Shown in pieces: positions 1 to 10,989 of a stretch of DNA of 64,000 nt. The DNA comes from Siphonodentalium dalli. Lineage: Eukaryota; Mollusca; Scaphopoda; Gadilida; Siphonodentaliidae. Position 1 is the stretch's first letter; each line of letters opens with the position of its first letter. The DNA is taken from NCBI GenBank assembly GCA_032622095.1, contig CP136064.1, positions 273,815,614-273,879,613 on the forward strand, in the 5' to 3' direction. The position numbers and the translations under genes are program-made. Under the pieces are notes generated by a model. That model was not told the DNA's origin. It was given only the letters and a program-made list of their open reading frames with translations, and made no database searches.

Positions 1-100
1 CGGTATCCCCTTTCATAAGTACTTGAAGTCGAAATATTAAGTTTTTATTGAAAATTAATTTGGAGAACAGTATGTATGTGCATGCAGACATGCAATAAAA

Positions 101-504
101 TGTGACCCGCCATATCAAATCCAGTCGTAAGTCGGGATTTTTTTACCCTGTGCCAATGCATTCTCTTATATATGCGAGTCGACCATAGGTCGCCTCGCAT
201 ATATAAGAGAATGCATTGGCCTAACAATTTTTTATCATTTTTTTTAAATAAATGTTTCTTACAATTTTTAGGACATAAAATAAAAAACATCCATAACCCT
301 GCAGGGAGCCCCACACATATATAGAAGAGTGTCGTCTGATCATGTTTGTCTGGGGCTCTGTATGGGTGAAATTATAAAATTGTTAAAGAATACAAGAAAA
401 AATTATTAAAATTGCTAGGCCAATGCATTCTCTTATATATGCGAGGCGACCTATGGTCGACTCGCATATCCGACTTACGACTGGATTTGATATGGCGGGT
501 CACA
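101..504. mobile_element. MITE with TGTGACCCGCC ends
   Basis: The terminal inverted repeats are about 35 bp, starting TGTGACCCGCCATATC and ending with its complement GATATGGCGGGTCACA. Inside are one full and one truncated copy of the 66-bp palindrome built on CCAATGCATTCTCTTATATA. The same palindrome is found in the TTAA-flanked MITEs, although the ends differ. No clear target duplication was seen. Confidence 0.6.
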
Positions 505-1190
505 AAGAGTCCAGTATATACTGGTAGATGCATCAAACCTTTGATTGGTTTGTACTCCAATCCCCACAAATTAATTTCAACTCTCATAGATACTGTAGAA
601 TTAAATGGAATACTCTTTTTTTTTTGTCGTAGAAAATCCAGGCATCTATACTAATAAAACTCAATTTTGTTTGTATGTTTGTTTGTTTGTTTGTAAGTTT
701 GTATGTTTGTTTGTTTGTTTGTTTGCTTGCTTATAGGCACCCAAACGGCTGGACCTTCAGAGCTGAAAATTTGTATATAGTGGTAATTTGACCCAGTGAG
801 CATTATTAGGCCAAACAAAAAATATGTTTTGATTCTCGGGCATAGCCGCATCTGGAAAAAAGGCCCGCTTTGAACCATTTTATTACGATTTTCAATTTGA
901 CCGATGCTGTCAAATGATAACACGAAAATAGGAAACTAGAAAACAGAAATTAGTTATGTTTCAAACATCGAATATGATAGACATACAATGGTGTATGTGT
1001 TGGTATTCAAAAACAGACACTAGGCAACGATAACTACCAGGTATATTGTCACCACAAGCTTCCCAAACCCCAAGTTTATTAAGTCAAATGTGTTCTGTTG
1101 TTGTTCAAATTGTTGTTTATTAAGTTCAAATGTGTTCAAATATATCGGCATTTCATCAATTCGTAAAGGTTGATAACCCACTTTTCGTGG
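505..1190. repeat. Helitron-like 5' end with GTTT microsatellite
   Basis: At 645 an A is followed by TCTATACTAATAAAACTC, then a (GTTT/GTAT)n run to about 735. This resembles the 5' start of Helitron-like repeats of invertebrates and of the element at 56785-58190. No convincing CTRR 3' end was located, so this is a possible fragment. The rest of the stretch shows nothing recognisable. Confidence 0.3.
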
Positions 1191-1225
1191 GGACACACTA
1201 TAAAGTGTATGCCGAGGCCGGCTCC

Positions 1226-2221
1226 AAATAAAAGGTGTATACGGGGTGTTATATAGCGTTTAGTCCGTTGTTTCTCAATGGATATTAATGAAATTTGTTG
1301 TATATGTCCGGGCTGGGACATGGAATACAATAACGTTTGAATTGTTTTTAAATTCACATATTTGTTGATTTTATTCAACTTTTTTTGTTCTGAAACACAC
1401 TACACAATTAAAAGGTGTAAGCGGCTTATGTGCTTAGCGGTATAGGTAATCGGATTAAATAACTGACGACTCTAGACTATTAGTCTAGGGTGTTTTGTAT
1501 CATTTGATGTTTTTTGGGAAATAATAATTTAGAAAGTGAAATACATGATAAAATAAATTTAATCATAATGCATAAAATAATATAAAGACATTAAATTCAT
1601 AGAATATAACAAACATACGGCATACAGTCTTAAACATGATGATGTTGGTGTTCTTAGTAGAATTTTTCATCACCAGTAAAATAGGGATGAAATATTTTGA
1701 TCAAAAGAAACTTAGGGGCCATCTTGTAGAATGTTTGGAGAAAAATGAATTTACAATGTTTCCAAACGGTGAAGAGACCACTGAAATTAAAGAAAAAACA
1801 AAGTGTTGTCTACGACCTTGAGCTTGACTGTAATGAATGTAGATAGCCAAATATTTTTGATGATATGATTGAGTGTAGCAAGGAGAGATGTGATACATGG
1901 GCCCACTATAGATGTGTTAATATTTCCAGCAGTAACGTGTCAACCATAAATTATGTTTGTAGCAAATATTTGTAATTGTAATCCGATTACCTATAACGCT
2001 AAGCACATAAGCCGCTTACACCTTTTAATTGGAGCCGGCCGCTTACACTTTATAGAACGAAAAGTTGAAAAAATCAACAAATTTGTGAATTTAAAAACAA
2101 TTCAAACGTTATTGTATTCCATGCCCCAGCCCGGACATATACACCAAATTTCATTAATATCCATTGAGAAACAACGGACCAAACGCCATATAACACCCCA
2201 TATACACCTTTTATTTTCTTA
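1226..2221. mobile_element. foldback repeat with 250-bp arms
   Basis: The left arm 1226-1465 and right arm 1968-2221 are inverted copies of each other, sharing AAAAGGTGTA, the interior AATACAATAACGTTTGAATT and GTAAGCGGCTTATGTGCTTA. The 500-bp loop is unique sequence with a short open stretch on plus (1636-1821) that I cannot assign. A CACTATAAAGTGTATGCCG block occurs outside the left arm and inside the right arm, which suggests rearrangement. No transposase is visible. Confidence 0.6.
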
Positions 2222-2386
2222 ACCTGGGAAGGTATAATAACCCATGCTAACTATGGGCATTATCCCCATAACAAAAATAAAAATAAAACCCTCGCTCCCT
2301 CATCGATTCTCAAAAAAATTGCCTGAGAATCAAAACACTTTTTTTGTTTGGCCTTAGACAGGTCCCGTTGATCTTAGATGTCTTAA

Positions 2387-2778
2387 CCCTTTACCCAACA
2401 AACCGGCCAAAACCGGCCAAATAAAGATTCAACAGCCTAAAATATCTTTGGTCTGTCTCAATAGAACCATACACATATGGATATCATTGGAACCGGCTTC
2501 TTGACCACATTGTGATAGTTACAGTTATGCCCTGTGCCAATGCATTCTCTTATATATGCGAGTCGACCATAGGTCACCTCGCATATATAAGAGAATGCAT
2601 TGGCCTAAAAAAATTCTTTTTTTAACACTTTTTACCATTTTTTCTTACATTCTTTAACAATTTTATAATTTTTAATGTGTTAAGCCAATGCATTCTCTTA
2701 TATATGCGAGGCGACCTATGGTCGACTCGCATATATAAGAGAATGCATTGGCACAGGGCCCTTCTGTTGGGTAAAGGG
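2387..2778. mobile_element. 392-bp TTAA-flanked MITE, copy 1
   Basis: The ends CCCTTTACCCAACA and TGTTGGGTAAAGGG are exact inverted repeats with TTAA on both sides (2383-2386, 2779-2782). A TTAA duplication with CCC-starting ends is the pattern of piggyBac-type elements. Inside are two copies of the 66-bp palindrome CCAATGCATTCTC...GAGAATGCATTGG. A near-identical copy of the same length is at 6341-6732. It has no coding capacity. Confidence 0.85.
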
Positions 2779-2839
2779 TTAAACGGGTGCTAGTAATTAT
2801 TTTATAAACATTTTGACTAAAGGCGACCAAATAGTTGTA

Positions 2840-3445
2840 CCCTGTGAGCTGAAAATTTGTATATATGGGTAACTTGACCTGAGGAATCTTATTAGATAGG
2901 TCCTGTTGACCTCAGAGGACTTAAAAGGGTACTAATAATTCATTACACTAAATAATCAATTATATACCAAAAAGGGTTACAATCTGGTTGTTGAAAATTG
3001 GAACATGGGAATAATTTGACACGTAGAGTGTCATGGGATAGAAGCCATTGACATCAGACGACTTAAAGGGGCAAATATGAGAAATTCCTTATCAGCTTAG
3101 AAGATATATCGGAAATTGATACAGGTGAATCATCTGACTGGGGGAATGTCATGGATTCGGCGCCTTTTACCTCAGATGACTTAAATAGCGACTAATAAAT
3201 TATATGATCAATAAAGAGCTTTTCTTATCAGTCCAGAAGATATGTGGGAAAATGTGTGCATAAAAGTAAAATGACACAGGGAATGTCATGGGATAGGTGC
3301 TGTAAACCATTAAATGATTTAAAAAGGCACTATTAATTAGCAATAAAGAGAATTTATTATCAACTTAAGAAATAGATCTAACTTTATCCGGAGATTCATG
3401 CAATAGGTGCTGTTTATCAAAGACAATGATAATTTTAAATGACTT
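2840..3445. repeat. degenerate tandem repeat, about 130 bp unit
   Basis: A phrase close to CATGGGATAGGTGCTGT followed by a GACTTAAA block returns about every 130-140 bases (near 2900, 3040, 3160, 3290, 3400). Units are strongly diverged. Related phrases (GAGCTGAAAATTTGTATATA) also occur near 760, so this may be the inside of an older element. Confidence 0.45.
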
Positions 3446-3523
3446 TCAGGGCAAATCAATTTTGCATTCTTCACCCGAGCAATGCCGGTTGCCCCAGCTA
3501 AATTTTAATTAAAAAACGTAAAA

Positions 3524-3789
3524 CCCTTTCATTACTGGAACTTCCTGAAATTTTGCGAAAGCACTGTGCCAATGCATTCTCTATATAATTATGCTAGTCT
3601 CCCATAGGGAGCCTCGCAAATATAAGAGAATATATTGACATAAAAATATTTACGTTGACCTTGTAGCCTGTGCGTTCTCTAATATATGTGAGGTTCCCTA
3701 TGTAACACTCGCATATATAAGAGAATGCACTGGCACAGGATCTTTAATGCTGCACCAACACAGCTCCCATCATGAACCTCATGAAAGGG
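3524..3789. mobile_element. TTAA-type MITE beside RMND1 exon 4
   Basis: The ends CCCTTTCATTACTGG and CCATCATGAACCTCATGAAAGGG are partial inverted repeats. TTAA is intact on the right (3790-3793) and decayed to AAAA on the left. It contains two diverged half-palindromes of the CATTCTCTTATATATG family. The same subfamily is intact at 60696-60951, including the motif GCAGCATTAAAG. The right end stops 7 bases before the RMND1 donor hexamer. Confidence 0.7.
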
Positions 3790-3806
3790 TTAACAAATAC
3801 ACTTAC

Positions 3807-3846
3807 TTCTAATTCAGGCATATTCCAGAAAACAGCACTTCCTTCT
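3807..3846 (-). CDS. RMND1: RMND1-like exon 4, 40-base small exon
   Basis: The acceptor is ATATTTTCAG and the donor is GTAAGT at 3806-3801. After completing the Arg codon from exon 3, the exon encodes EGSAVFWNMPELE and leaves in phase 0. The REGxxVFWN core is the most characteristic motif of RMND1/DUF155, which makes this small exon secure despite its length. A TTAA-flanked MITE (3524-3789) ends only about 8 bases inside the downstream intron, very close to the donor site. Confidence 0.87.
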
Positions 3847-4012
3847 CTGAAAATATAAATAGCTCATTTTACTCCTTTCTTTACTAAATGGTTCTCCCAG
3901 CCAGTTATAAAAGTGAACATTGGAATAGTCTATTATTCATCTGAGGGTTGTTCAGGAAAGGCCATGCAAAGTCCATTTCTGATTCAAGTCTGAGTTTAGT
4001 GTGCAAGTCATT

Positions 4013-5160
4013 TGCAGAATGAGGTCCCCCAGAGGGTCAATTTAGCTATCACCAAATTCACCCTCTGGGGATCTCATTCTGTATGGCCTCATCTGCTATG
4101 GGAGACATAGACTAAGATTGAAGAACCCAAAAGGTGAATTTTGTAATGTACACCCATTGGAAACCTCAACTATGCAATGTGTCGTCAGCCAATTTGGGGA
4201 TATAGAGAAACTAAACTAAAAAGAAATAGAATATATGAAGAAGTTTCTATAGAAATTTTATAACAAAGAAACTTTCCAAAGAAGATGAGGCCTAAGCAGA
4301 ATGAGGTCCCCATTGTGTGAATTTAGTGATGCCAGCTTGCTATGTACTGGATAGCATCACTAAATTCACCCTCTGGAGACCACATTCTGCAGATGACGGG
4401 CACATTTATTCAAAGTCCATTTCCGGTTTCTCAGACCCACATACATGGTCCCCAAATGCCACATGCAACCCATTTATTCAAGTTCAGTCTGACAGACAAT
4501 GTTTTAACTGGTGCAAAATAATTGCGGAACATTTTTATACAAACACACACGAATTGAGATAAGACATATAGAAAATATGGCTATGGGTAACTGAAATTAG
4601 CCGATGTGGAGATGGAATGCTTCATTGAATCCATATGTATTGAAAATCAGCCAAGCATTGGATAAAAAAATGTTGTCCCTTGAATTCATTCACTATGCAG
4701 TAAGATCTCTACCAACATTGCTCAATAACAAATTATATTTGCTTTTGGGATTGGGAAAAATGATATATATTAACAGGTAACAATAGACTAGCCTTCTATA
4801 GAAAAATGAGGTCCCCAGAGGCTAGCATCACTAAATTCACCCTCTGTGGCCTCATTCTGCTTAGGCCTCATCTTCTCAGGAAAGTTTCTGTATTGTCAAA
4901 TTTCTACAGAAACTTCTATAGATTCTATTTCTTTTTTAGTTTAGTTTCTCTATATCCCCAAATTGGCAGAGGACACCTAGCATAATTGAGGTTCCCAATG
5001 GGTGTACATCACAATATTCACCTTTTGGGAACTTCAATCTGAATCTATGTCTTCCTTAGCAGATGAGGCCGTGTGAGCAGACTGTTGTCCCCAGAGGGTG
5101 AATTTAGCGATGTTAGCCCGCTGTGCAGGAAAGCGTCACTAAATTCACAATTTTACAAAA
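4013..5160. repeat. array of GAATGAGGTCCCC palindromes, block 1
   Basis: The motif GAATGAGGTCCCCAGAGGG, TGAATTTAGTGATG, then a short GCTAGC-like core and the reverse complement of the first part recur near 4015, 4295, 4800 and 5080. Each is an imperfect hairpin of about 70-100 bp. They are separated by a shared spacer with GAAGTTTC and AAGATGAGGCCTAAGC. It lies in RMND1 intron 3. Block 2 is at 20190-21260. Confidence 0.65.
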
Positions 5161-6340
5161 GATGACATTACTGGCTTTCTTAAGCTTGTCGACTGGAATA
5201 CATTTATGAGAGGTACCATCTTATTCATTAATTACATGTTAATATAGGTTGATTGATAATATATTAACAGTGTGGGGACATTAAAATGTATTATTAATAA
5301 GCAACAAGCATAATTATGGCAAGTTAACATTCTAAGTGAAATCTAAGATGACTGCTGGATAAAAAAAATACATGGCTCCCATCTAGAGGTCACCATGAAG
5401 ATCCATATGAAGTTTGTCCCAAAGAAATAGTTGACGGATGGACACATGGCGGACATAGACCATTTTACAGATAGCGAGAATGATGCATGCTGGGAACGAA
5501 AGTATCCAAACAAAGCCACGTGCTTTACGGCCGCATGTGTTTACTATGGGGGATTTAGGGTGGGTCTATAAAACTAATTATAACTTTGTCATCTTTTATA
5601 GTTTACGCGTGAAATTTTAAACATATATCAGGGACATATACCCCTTCCAGAATGTTCAAAAACATTTCCAGTTGCTCATCTTATTTTTATTGATTTTATG
5701 CGACGAAATATTCAAAAATTCAGAAAATTGCACTAACTTCTCAATATTTTGCTGGTTTTAGTAAACGCCTGATAAAAGTCCTTCTATTGGGATTTTTTAC
5801 ACCAATTTTTCAGAGAATATAGAGTAAACTTAGTCCTATCGGAATATCGTAAAGGAGTTCCGTGCATTTTGGGATTACTTAACCCTCAGACCGCCGAAAA
5901 TGCCAACAATAAATTCGCTCTTCACACATCTGGCTTCGCATGCGTTTCACGAAAATGAAACTGTTTTATGAAAAACTTCGTGTTTTAACTCACATCTGAA
6001 GCATGTGAGAGGGAGAGGTGATAATCTTTCATGTCTATTGTGACGGTTGGACAGCAGGACGAATTAGTATTGTTTTCATAACAGTTATCAACACACTAGT
6101 GGAGGTCTTGTCGTCGTTTGTTTGTTTAACTGTATGAAACGAAGCCCTTGCTATGATGAGGTTGAACCTAATCCATATGCTAGGGTTTCTTCAAAAGTTG
6201 TCCGAAAATGCCGCTACTGTCTGCTATATATGCAACTTGGTTTGGAGAACAAAATCATAAATTGAAAATGCCTTCAAATCGCTGTGCAGTTTCGGTTGCA
6301 ATAATGACCGACGTAACCCAGAAACGTGAGTATTATTTAA

Positions 6341-6732
6341 CCCTTTACCCAACAAAACGGCCAAAACCGGCCAAATAAAGCTTCAACAGCCTAAAATATC
6401 TTCGGTCTGTCTCAATAGAACCATACAAATATGGATATCATTGGAACCGGCTCCTTGACCACATTGTGATAGTTACAGTTATGCCCTGTGCCAATGCATT
6501 CTCTTATATATGCGAGTCGACCATAGGTCGCCTCGCATATATAAGAGAATGCATTGGCCTAAAAAAAATCTTTTTTTAACACTTTTTACCATTTTTTCTT
6601 ACATTCTTTAACAATTTTATAATTTTTAATGTGTTAAGCCAATGCATTCTCTTATATATGCGAGGCGACCTATGGTCGACTCGCATATATAAGAGAATGC
6701 ATTGGCACAGGGCCGTTCTGTTGGGTAAAGGG
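6341..6732. mobile_element. 392-bp TTAA-flanked MITE, copy 2
   Basis: It has the same ends (CCCTTTACCCAACA), the same length and the same two internal palindromes as 2387-2778. It is flanked by TTAA at 6337-6340 and 6733-6736. The near identity of the two copies implies recent activity compared with the decayed host element around it. Confidence 0.88.
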
Positions 6733-6996
6733 TTAATTGGATATGAATATTCGTACATGTACTATATGTTTATTGATTTTCTACAAAAAACTTTCAAGTT
6801 TAGAGTTATATTCGAAGTATACTTGGAAGGTCATTTTATACCATATAAAACGGAAAATTTGTAGCGGACTTTTCTCAGCCATCTGTCATTTTGTCCGGGT
6901 CAGGCAATTTGATAATGCCTGACTCCAGGCATAACAACTTCACTTTTTGGGTAAGAACCGTTTTCTGTTGATCATCTGCCGAATGAATAACTGGAA

Positions 6997-7135
6997 GTTT
7001 CTGTTGGCGTGCCAACTCGGCTAGCTACACGTTTCTGTTGGCGTGCCAACTCGGCTAGCTGCACGTTTCTGTTGGTGTGCCAACTCGGCTAGCTGCACGT
7101 TTCTGTTGGCGTGCCAACTCGGCTAGCTGCACTTT
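6997..7135. repeat. 34-bp tandem repeat, four copies
   Basis: The unit GTTTCTGTTGGCGTGCCAAC plus TCGGCTAGCTGCAC repeats at 6997, 7031, 7065 and 7099 with one or two changes. Each unit contains a small palindrome, TTGGCGTGCCAA. It is non-coding by context. Confidence 0.85.
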
Positions 7136-7569
7136 CTCATCTTTTTTTTGTCTAGTTGACGGAACACCACGGTCGTTTAGGAAGGTTTTTAGTTCGCTGT
7201 CTGTACATCGGCTGAAGTTCATTTTGATTTTGTTTCGTCAACTGGCCATGCTTCTACTTTATATACCCCATAACACTTTCCTTAGATGTGCTCACTTGTG
7301 TTTCAACAATTCACCGAAAGTGACGACGTGTCATGTATACTAAACATGTGTGATATACATGAATTTGGTAAAACATGTGTTCACTGCGTGTTCACCAAAG
7401 AATCATAATAGGCTGTAACAACACCCGTGATGTTTTACTTGACGTGCTATCAACTTTCAAAAGAGGAAGTTTGAACACGTTTTGTATTGTTTGTTTTTTT
7501 TAACCTAGAACCAAAATCCAATGATTGCATCCATTAAAAAACCTTCTTGCACAAAAGCGCCGGTGTAAC

Positions 7570-8615
7570 ACGTCATCTTTCCCCCCCCCAGGATATCTCC
7601 CCCCCCCCCCCCCCCCGGGGGGAAGATGTCCTAGAATATCTCCCCCCCCCCCCCACCCTGGATATCTTCCCCCCCCCCCATGTACGACTAAAAAATAATT
7701 TCACTCATATGATATCGTTTGGTTCTGAAATGGCCAGAATTTTTTTTTTTTAGATTAAAAAAAAAAAAAATTATTTAAAAAAAAAAAGTGACAAAATCTG
7801 ACAAAATTAGTTTTTCACGAATTTGATTGTCTGTTCATGAAAAGACCAGAAAAATGTTTGTTTTAAATTAAAAATTTTTCTTTTCTTTCAAACGTCCAGA
7901 CTTGGATATTCCATCCCCCCCCCTCCCCCCTGCACCCCGCACCTACATGACAAAAAAATCATCTCACAGTTTTATCGCTTATTTTGCTTTATATAGTAAT
8001 GAAACAGCGAGAAATTAGCTTCTCCAAGAGAAAGTTGTTTGAGTCAGGGTTTGGGGTGGGGGGGGGGGAGATGTCCAGGTCAGGATGTCCCCCACCCAGC
8101 ACCTACATGACAAATAAATCATTGTATGGATTTATTGCTTGTTTTGCTTTATATAGTCATGAAACAGCGAGAAATTAACTTCTTTTGAGAACAAGTTTTT
8201 TGAGTCAGGGTTTGGGGGGGGGGGGGGGGAGATGTCCAGGTCAGGATATCTCCTGCCTACCCAGCACCTACATGGCAAAACAATCATTGTATGGATTTAT
8301 TGCTTATTTTGCTTTATATAGTCATGAAACAGCGAGAAATTAACTTCTTCTGAGAAAAAACCATAAGATTATTTTTTTGTCATGTAGGTGCTGGGTGGGG
8401 GGGGGGGAAGATATCCTGACCTGGACATTTCCCCCCCCACCCCAACCCTGACTCAAAAAACTTGTTCTCTTCTCAGAAGAAGTTAATTTCTCGCTGTTTC
8501 ATGACTATATAAAGCAAAACAAGCGATAAAACCATGATTATTTTGTTGTCATGTAGGTGCTAGGTGGGGGGGAAGATATCCTGACCCGGACAATTCCCCC
8601 CCCGGTACACAATAA
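7570..8615. repeat. C-tract / G-tract repeat family with inverted copies
   Basis: Runs of 8-15 C (7579-7680, 7914-7930, 8430-8445, 8596-8602) and of G (8057-8068, 8214-8230, 8395-8407) border a repeated core. The core contains ATGAAACAGCGAGAAATTA, TTTGCTTTATATAGT and CACCTACATGACAAA. Three cores face one way (near 7970, 8140, 8310) and two face the other (near 8380, 8540), so the region can fold on itself. Confidence 0.7.
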
Positions 8616-9435
8616 AGAGCGTTTTCATTTATAATCGATTTTACTCGTTTTCAAAACTGATGTATATTGTTTTGTGAATGCTCATTGGTCACGCTATTTA
8701 TTTGACGTAGTTAGTTTCTGTTGTATTTGAACATTTGTTACACAGGCTTCACGATTATTAACTTCAACTGATAAGCGCCGACTGATATGCGCACAACAGT
8801 TTGTCTCAAATAAATTGTTATATAAACACAGGTTCTATCACCATTCGACACGAAAATGGGACCTTTAAACAGACACGAAAAAGCGAATTTATTGTCGGCA
8901 GTTTCGGCAGTCTGAGGGTTAATTAATCCCAAAACACACGAAACTCCTTTACAATAATCCGATAGGACTATGTTCACTCAATGTTCTCCGAAAAAATGGT
9001 GTGAATATTCCCGATAGAACTATTTTTATCAAACGTTTTGTAACACCTTAAAACATTGAGCCGTTAGTGCAATTTTCGGACTATTTCGTCGCATAAAATC
9101 AACAAAAATACGATGAGCAACTGAAAATGTTTTTTGAACATTCTAGAAGGGGTATATGTCCCTGATATATGTTTAAAATTTCACACAAAAACTATAAAAG
9201 ATGACAAAAAAGTTATAATTAGTTTAGTAGACCCACTCTAAATCCCCCATAGTAAACGCATGCGGCCGTAAGGCACGTGGCTTTGTTTGGATACTTTCTG
9301 TCCCGGCATGCAACAGTCAAAATGGTTATCTGTAAAATGGTCTATAGGATGCCAACCAATGGTAATAACTCAAACTTGATTTTGTCAAGTTGAGCTAAAA
9401 ATGTGAGATTTGCTTTCATTCTGTACATGACTCAC

Positions 9436-9508
9436 CTGAAGAAGAACATTTCTCTGACATCGCCATCAACGTTGTATTTAGCTTTCACATGAAGAGCATC
9501 AACATCCT
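9436..9508 (-). CDS. RMND1: RMND1-like exon 3
   Basis: The 73-base exon lies between acceptor TTTTACAG and donor GTGAGT on the minus strand. It enters in phase 1 and leaves in phase 2. It encodes EDVDALHVKAKYNVDGDV followed by REMFFF, and the split Arg codon is completed by the next exon. The FFFR ending runs into the conserved REG-AVFWN block of DUF155. It sits just left of the end of the 5458-9342 transposon and just right of the window's AT-rich intron sequence. Confidence 0.87.
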
Positions 9509-9778
9509 CTGTAAAATACAATCTATAAATAGATTAAATATAAAACAGGATTTATATTATTACATCCTGTTTTTAGTAAAGTACTATTGTTAGGGTCTGT
9601 ACTATTATCTGGTACTGTACTATTATTTGTATCCCGACAGTATTTAATTTGTCCCTAAAATACACGTTCTGGTTGGCTGAAAAGGTCTAACTTCAGTTTC
9701 CCATTCTTCCCATTGAGTTTACTGGCGATAACTGCTGTTAACAAATATAGAATGGAGCACATGCAGTACCATTGGCAT

Positions 9779-10930
9779 AGCAACCCACACAAACCTTTCA
9801 TCGGCAACCCACACAAACCTTTCATTGGCAACACACACAAACCTTTCATCGGCAACCCACACAAACCTTTCATCGGCAACCCACACAAACCTTTCATCAG
9901 CAACCCACACAAACCTTTCATCGGCAACCCACACAAACCTTTCATCGGCAACCCACACAAACCTTTCATCGGCAACCCACACAAACCTTTCATCGGCAAC
10001 CCACACAAACCTTTCATTGGCAACCCACACAAACCTTTCATCGGCAACCCACACAAACCTTTCATCGGCAACCCACACAAACCTTTTGTTGGCAACACAC
10101 ACAAACCTTTCATCGGCAACCCACACAAACCTTTCATTGGCAACACACACAAACCTTTCATTGGCAACCCACACAAACCTTTCATTGGCAACCCACACAA
10201 ACCTTTCGTTGGCAACACACACAAACCTTTCGTCGGCAACCCACACAAATCTTTCATCGGCAACCCACACAAACCTTTCATCGGCAACCCACACAAACCT
10301 TTCATCGGCAACCCACACAAACCTTTCGTCGGCAACACACACAAACCTTTCATCGGCAACCCACACAAACCTTTCATCGGCAACCCACACAAACCTTTCA
10401 TTGGCAACACACACAAACCTTTCATTGGCAACCCACACAAACCTTTCGTTGGCAACACACACAAACCTTTCGTCGGCAACCCACACAAATCTTTCATCGG
10501 CAACCCACACAAACCTTTCATCGGCAACCCACACAAACCTTTCATCGGCAACCCACACAAACCTTTCGTCGGCAACACACACAAACCTTTCATCAGCAAC
10601 CCACACAAACCTTTCATCGGCAACCCACACAAACCTTTCATCAGCAACCCACACAAACCTTTCATCAGCAACCCACACAAACCTTTCATCGGCAACCCAC
10701 ACAAACCTTTCATTGGCAACCCACACAAACCTTTCGTTGGCAACCCACACAAACCTATCATTGGTAACACACACAAACCTTTCATCGGCAACCCACACAA
10801 ACCTTTCATCGGCAACCCACACAAACCTTTCATCAGCAACCCACACAAACCTTTCATCGGCAACCCACATGAACATTTCATCTGCAACCCACATGAACAT
10901 TTCATCTGCAACCCATATGAACATTTTATC
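9779..10930. repeat. 24-bp minisatellite in RMND1 intron 2
   Basis: The unit GGCAACCCACACAAACCTTT plus CATC repeats about 45 times with few substitutions (CATT, GTT, CAG variants). The last copies change to CATGAACATTTCATCTG. Since 24 is a multiple of 3 and the unit lacks stops in several frames, long artificial open frames appear on both strands, which are not genes. A higher-order pattern is visible: the block 10100-10340 recurs at 10340-10580. Confidence 0.95.
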
Positions 10931-10989
10931 ACAACCCACACAAATATTTCTTTGGCACAGTCATCACCTGCTCTGACACGTGGTAGCTT

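Larger units (their letters stand above)
5458..9342. mobile_element. 3.9-kb element with about 480-bp inverted repeats
   Basis: The arms 5458-5935 and 8880-9342 are inverted copies at roughly 80 percent by eye, running from GACCATTTTACAGATA at the left edge to TATCTGTAAAATGGTC at the right, with TA outside each. Both arms include GCATGCGGCCGT-like and GGGACATATACCCCTT blocks. The interior holds a TTAA MITE (6341-6732), a 34-bp tandem repeat and C/G-tract repeats, but no transposase. It fills most of RMND1 intron 3. TA duplication would suggest a Tc1/mariner type, unproven. Confidence 0.7.

Noticed and set aside
1636-1821. Plus-strand frame with CLEKNEFTMFPNGEET
   Set aside because: It reads somewhat like protein but matches no family I know, has no clear splice sites and lies in the loop of a foldback element.
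9779-10930. CRISPR-like regular array
   Set aside because: Repeats are directly contiguous with no spacers, and the DNA is clearly animal.
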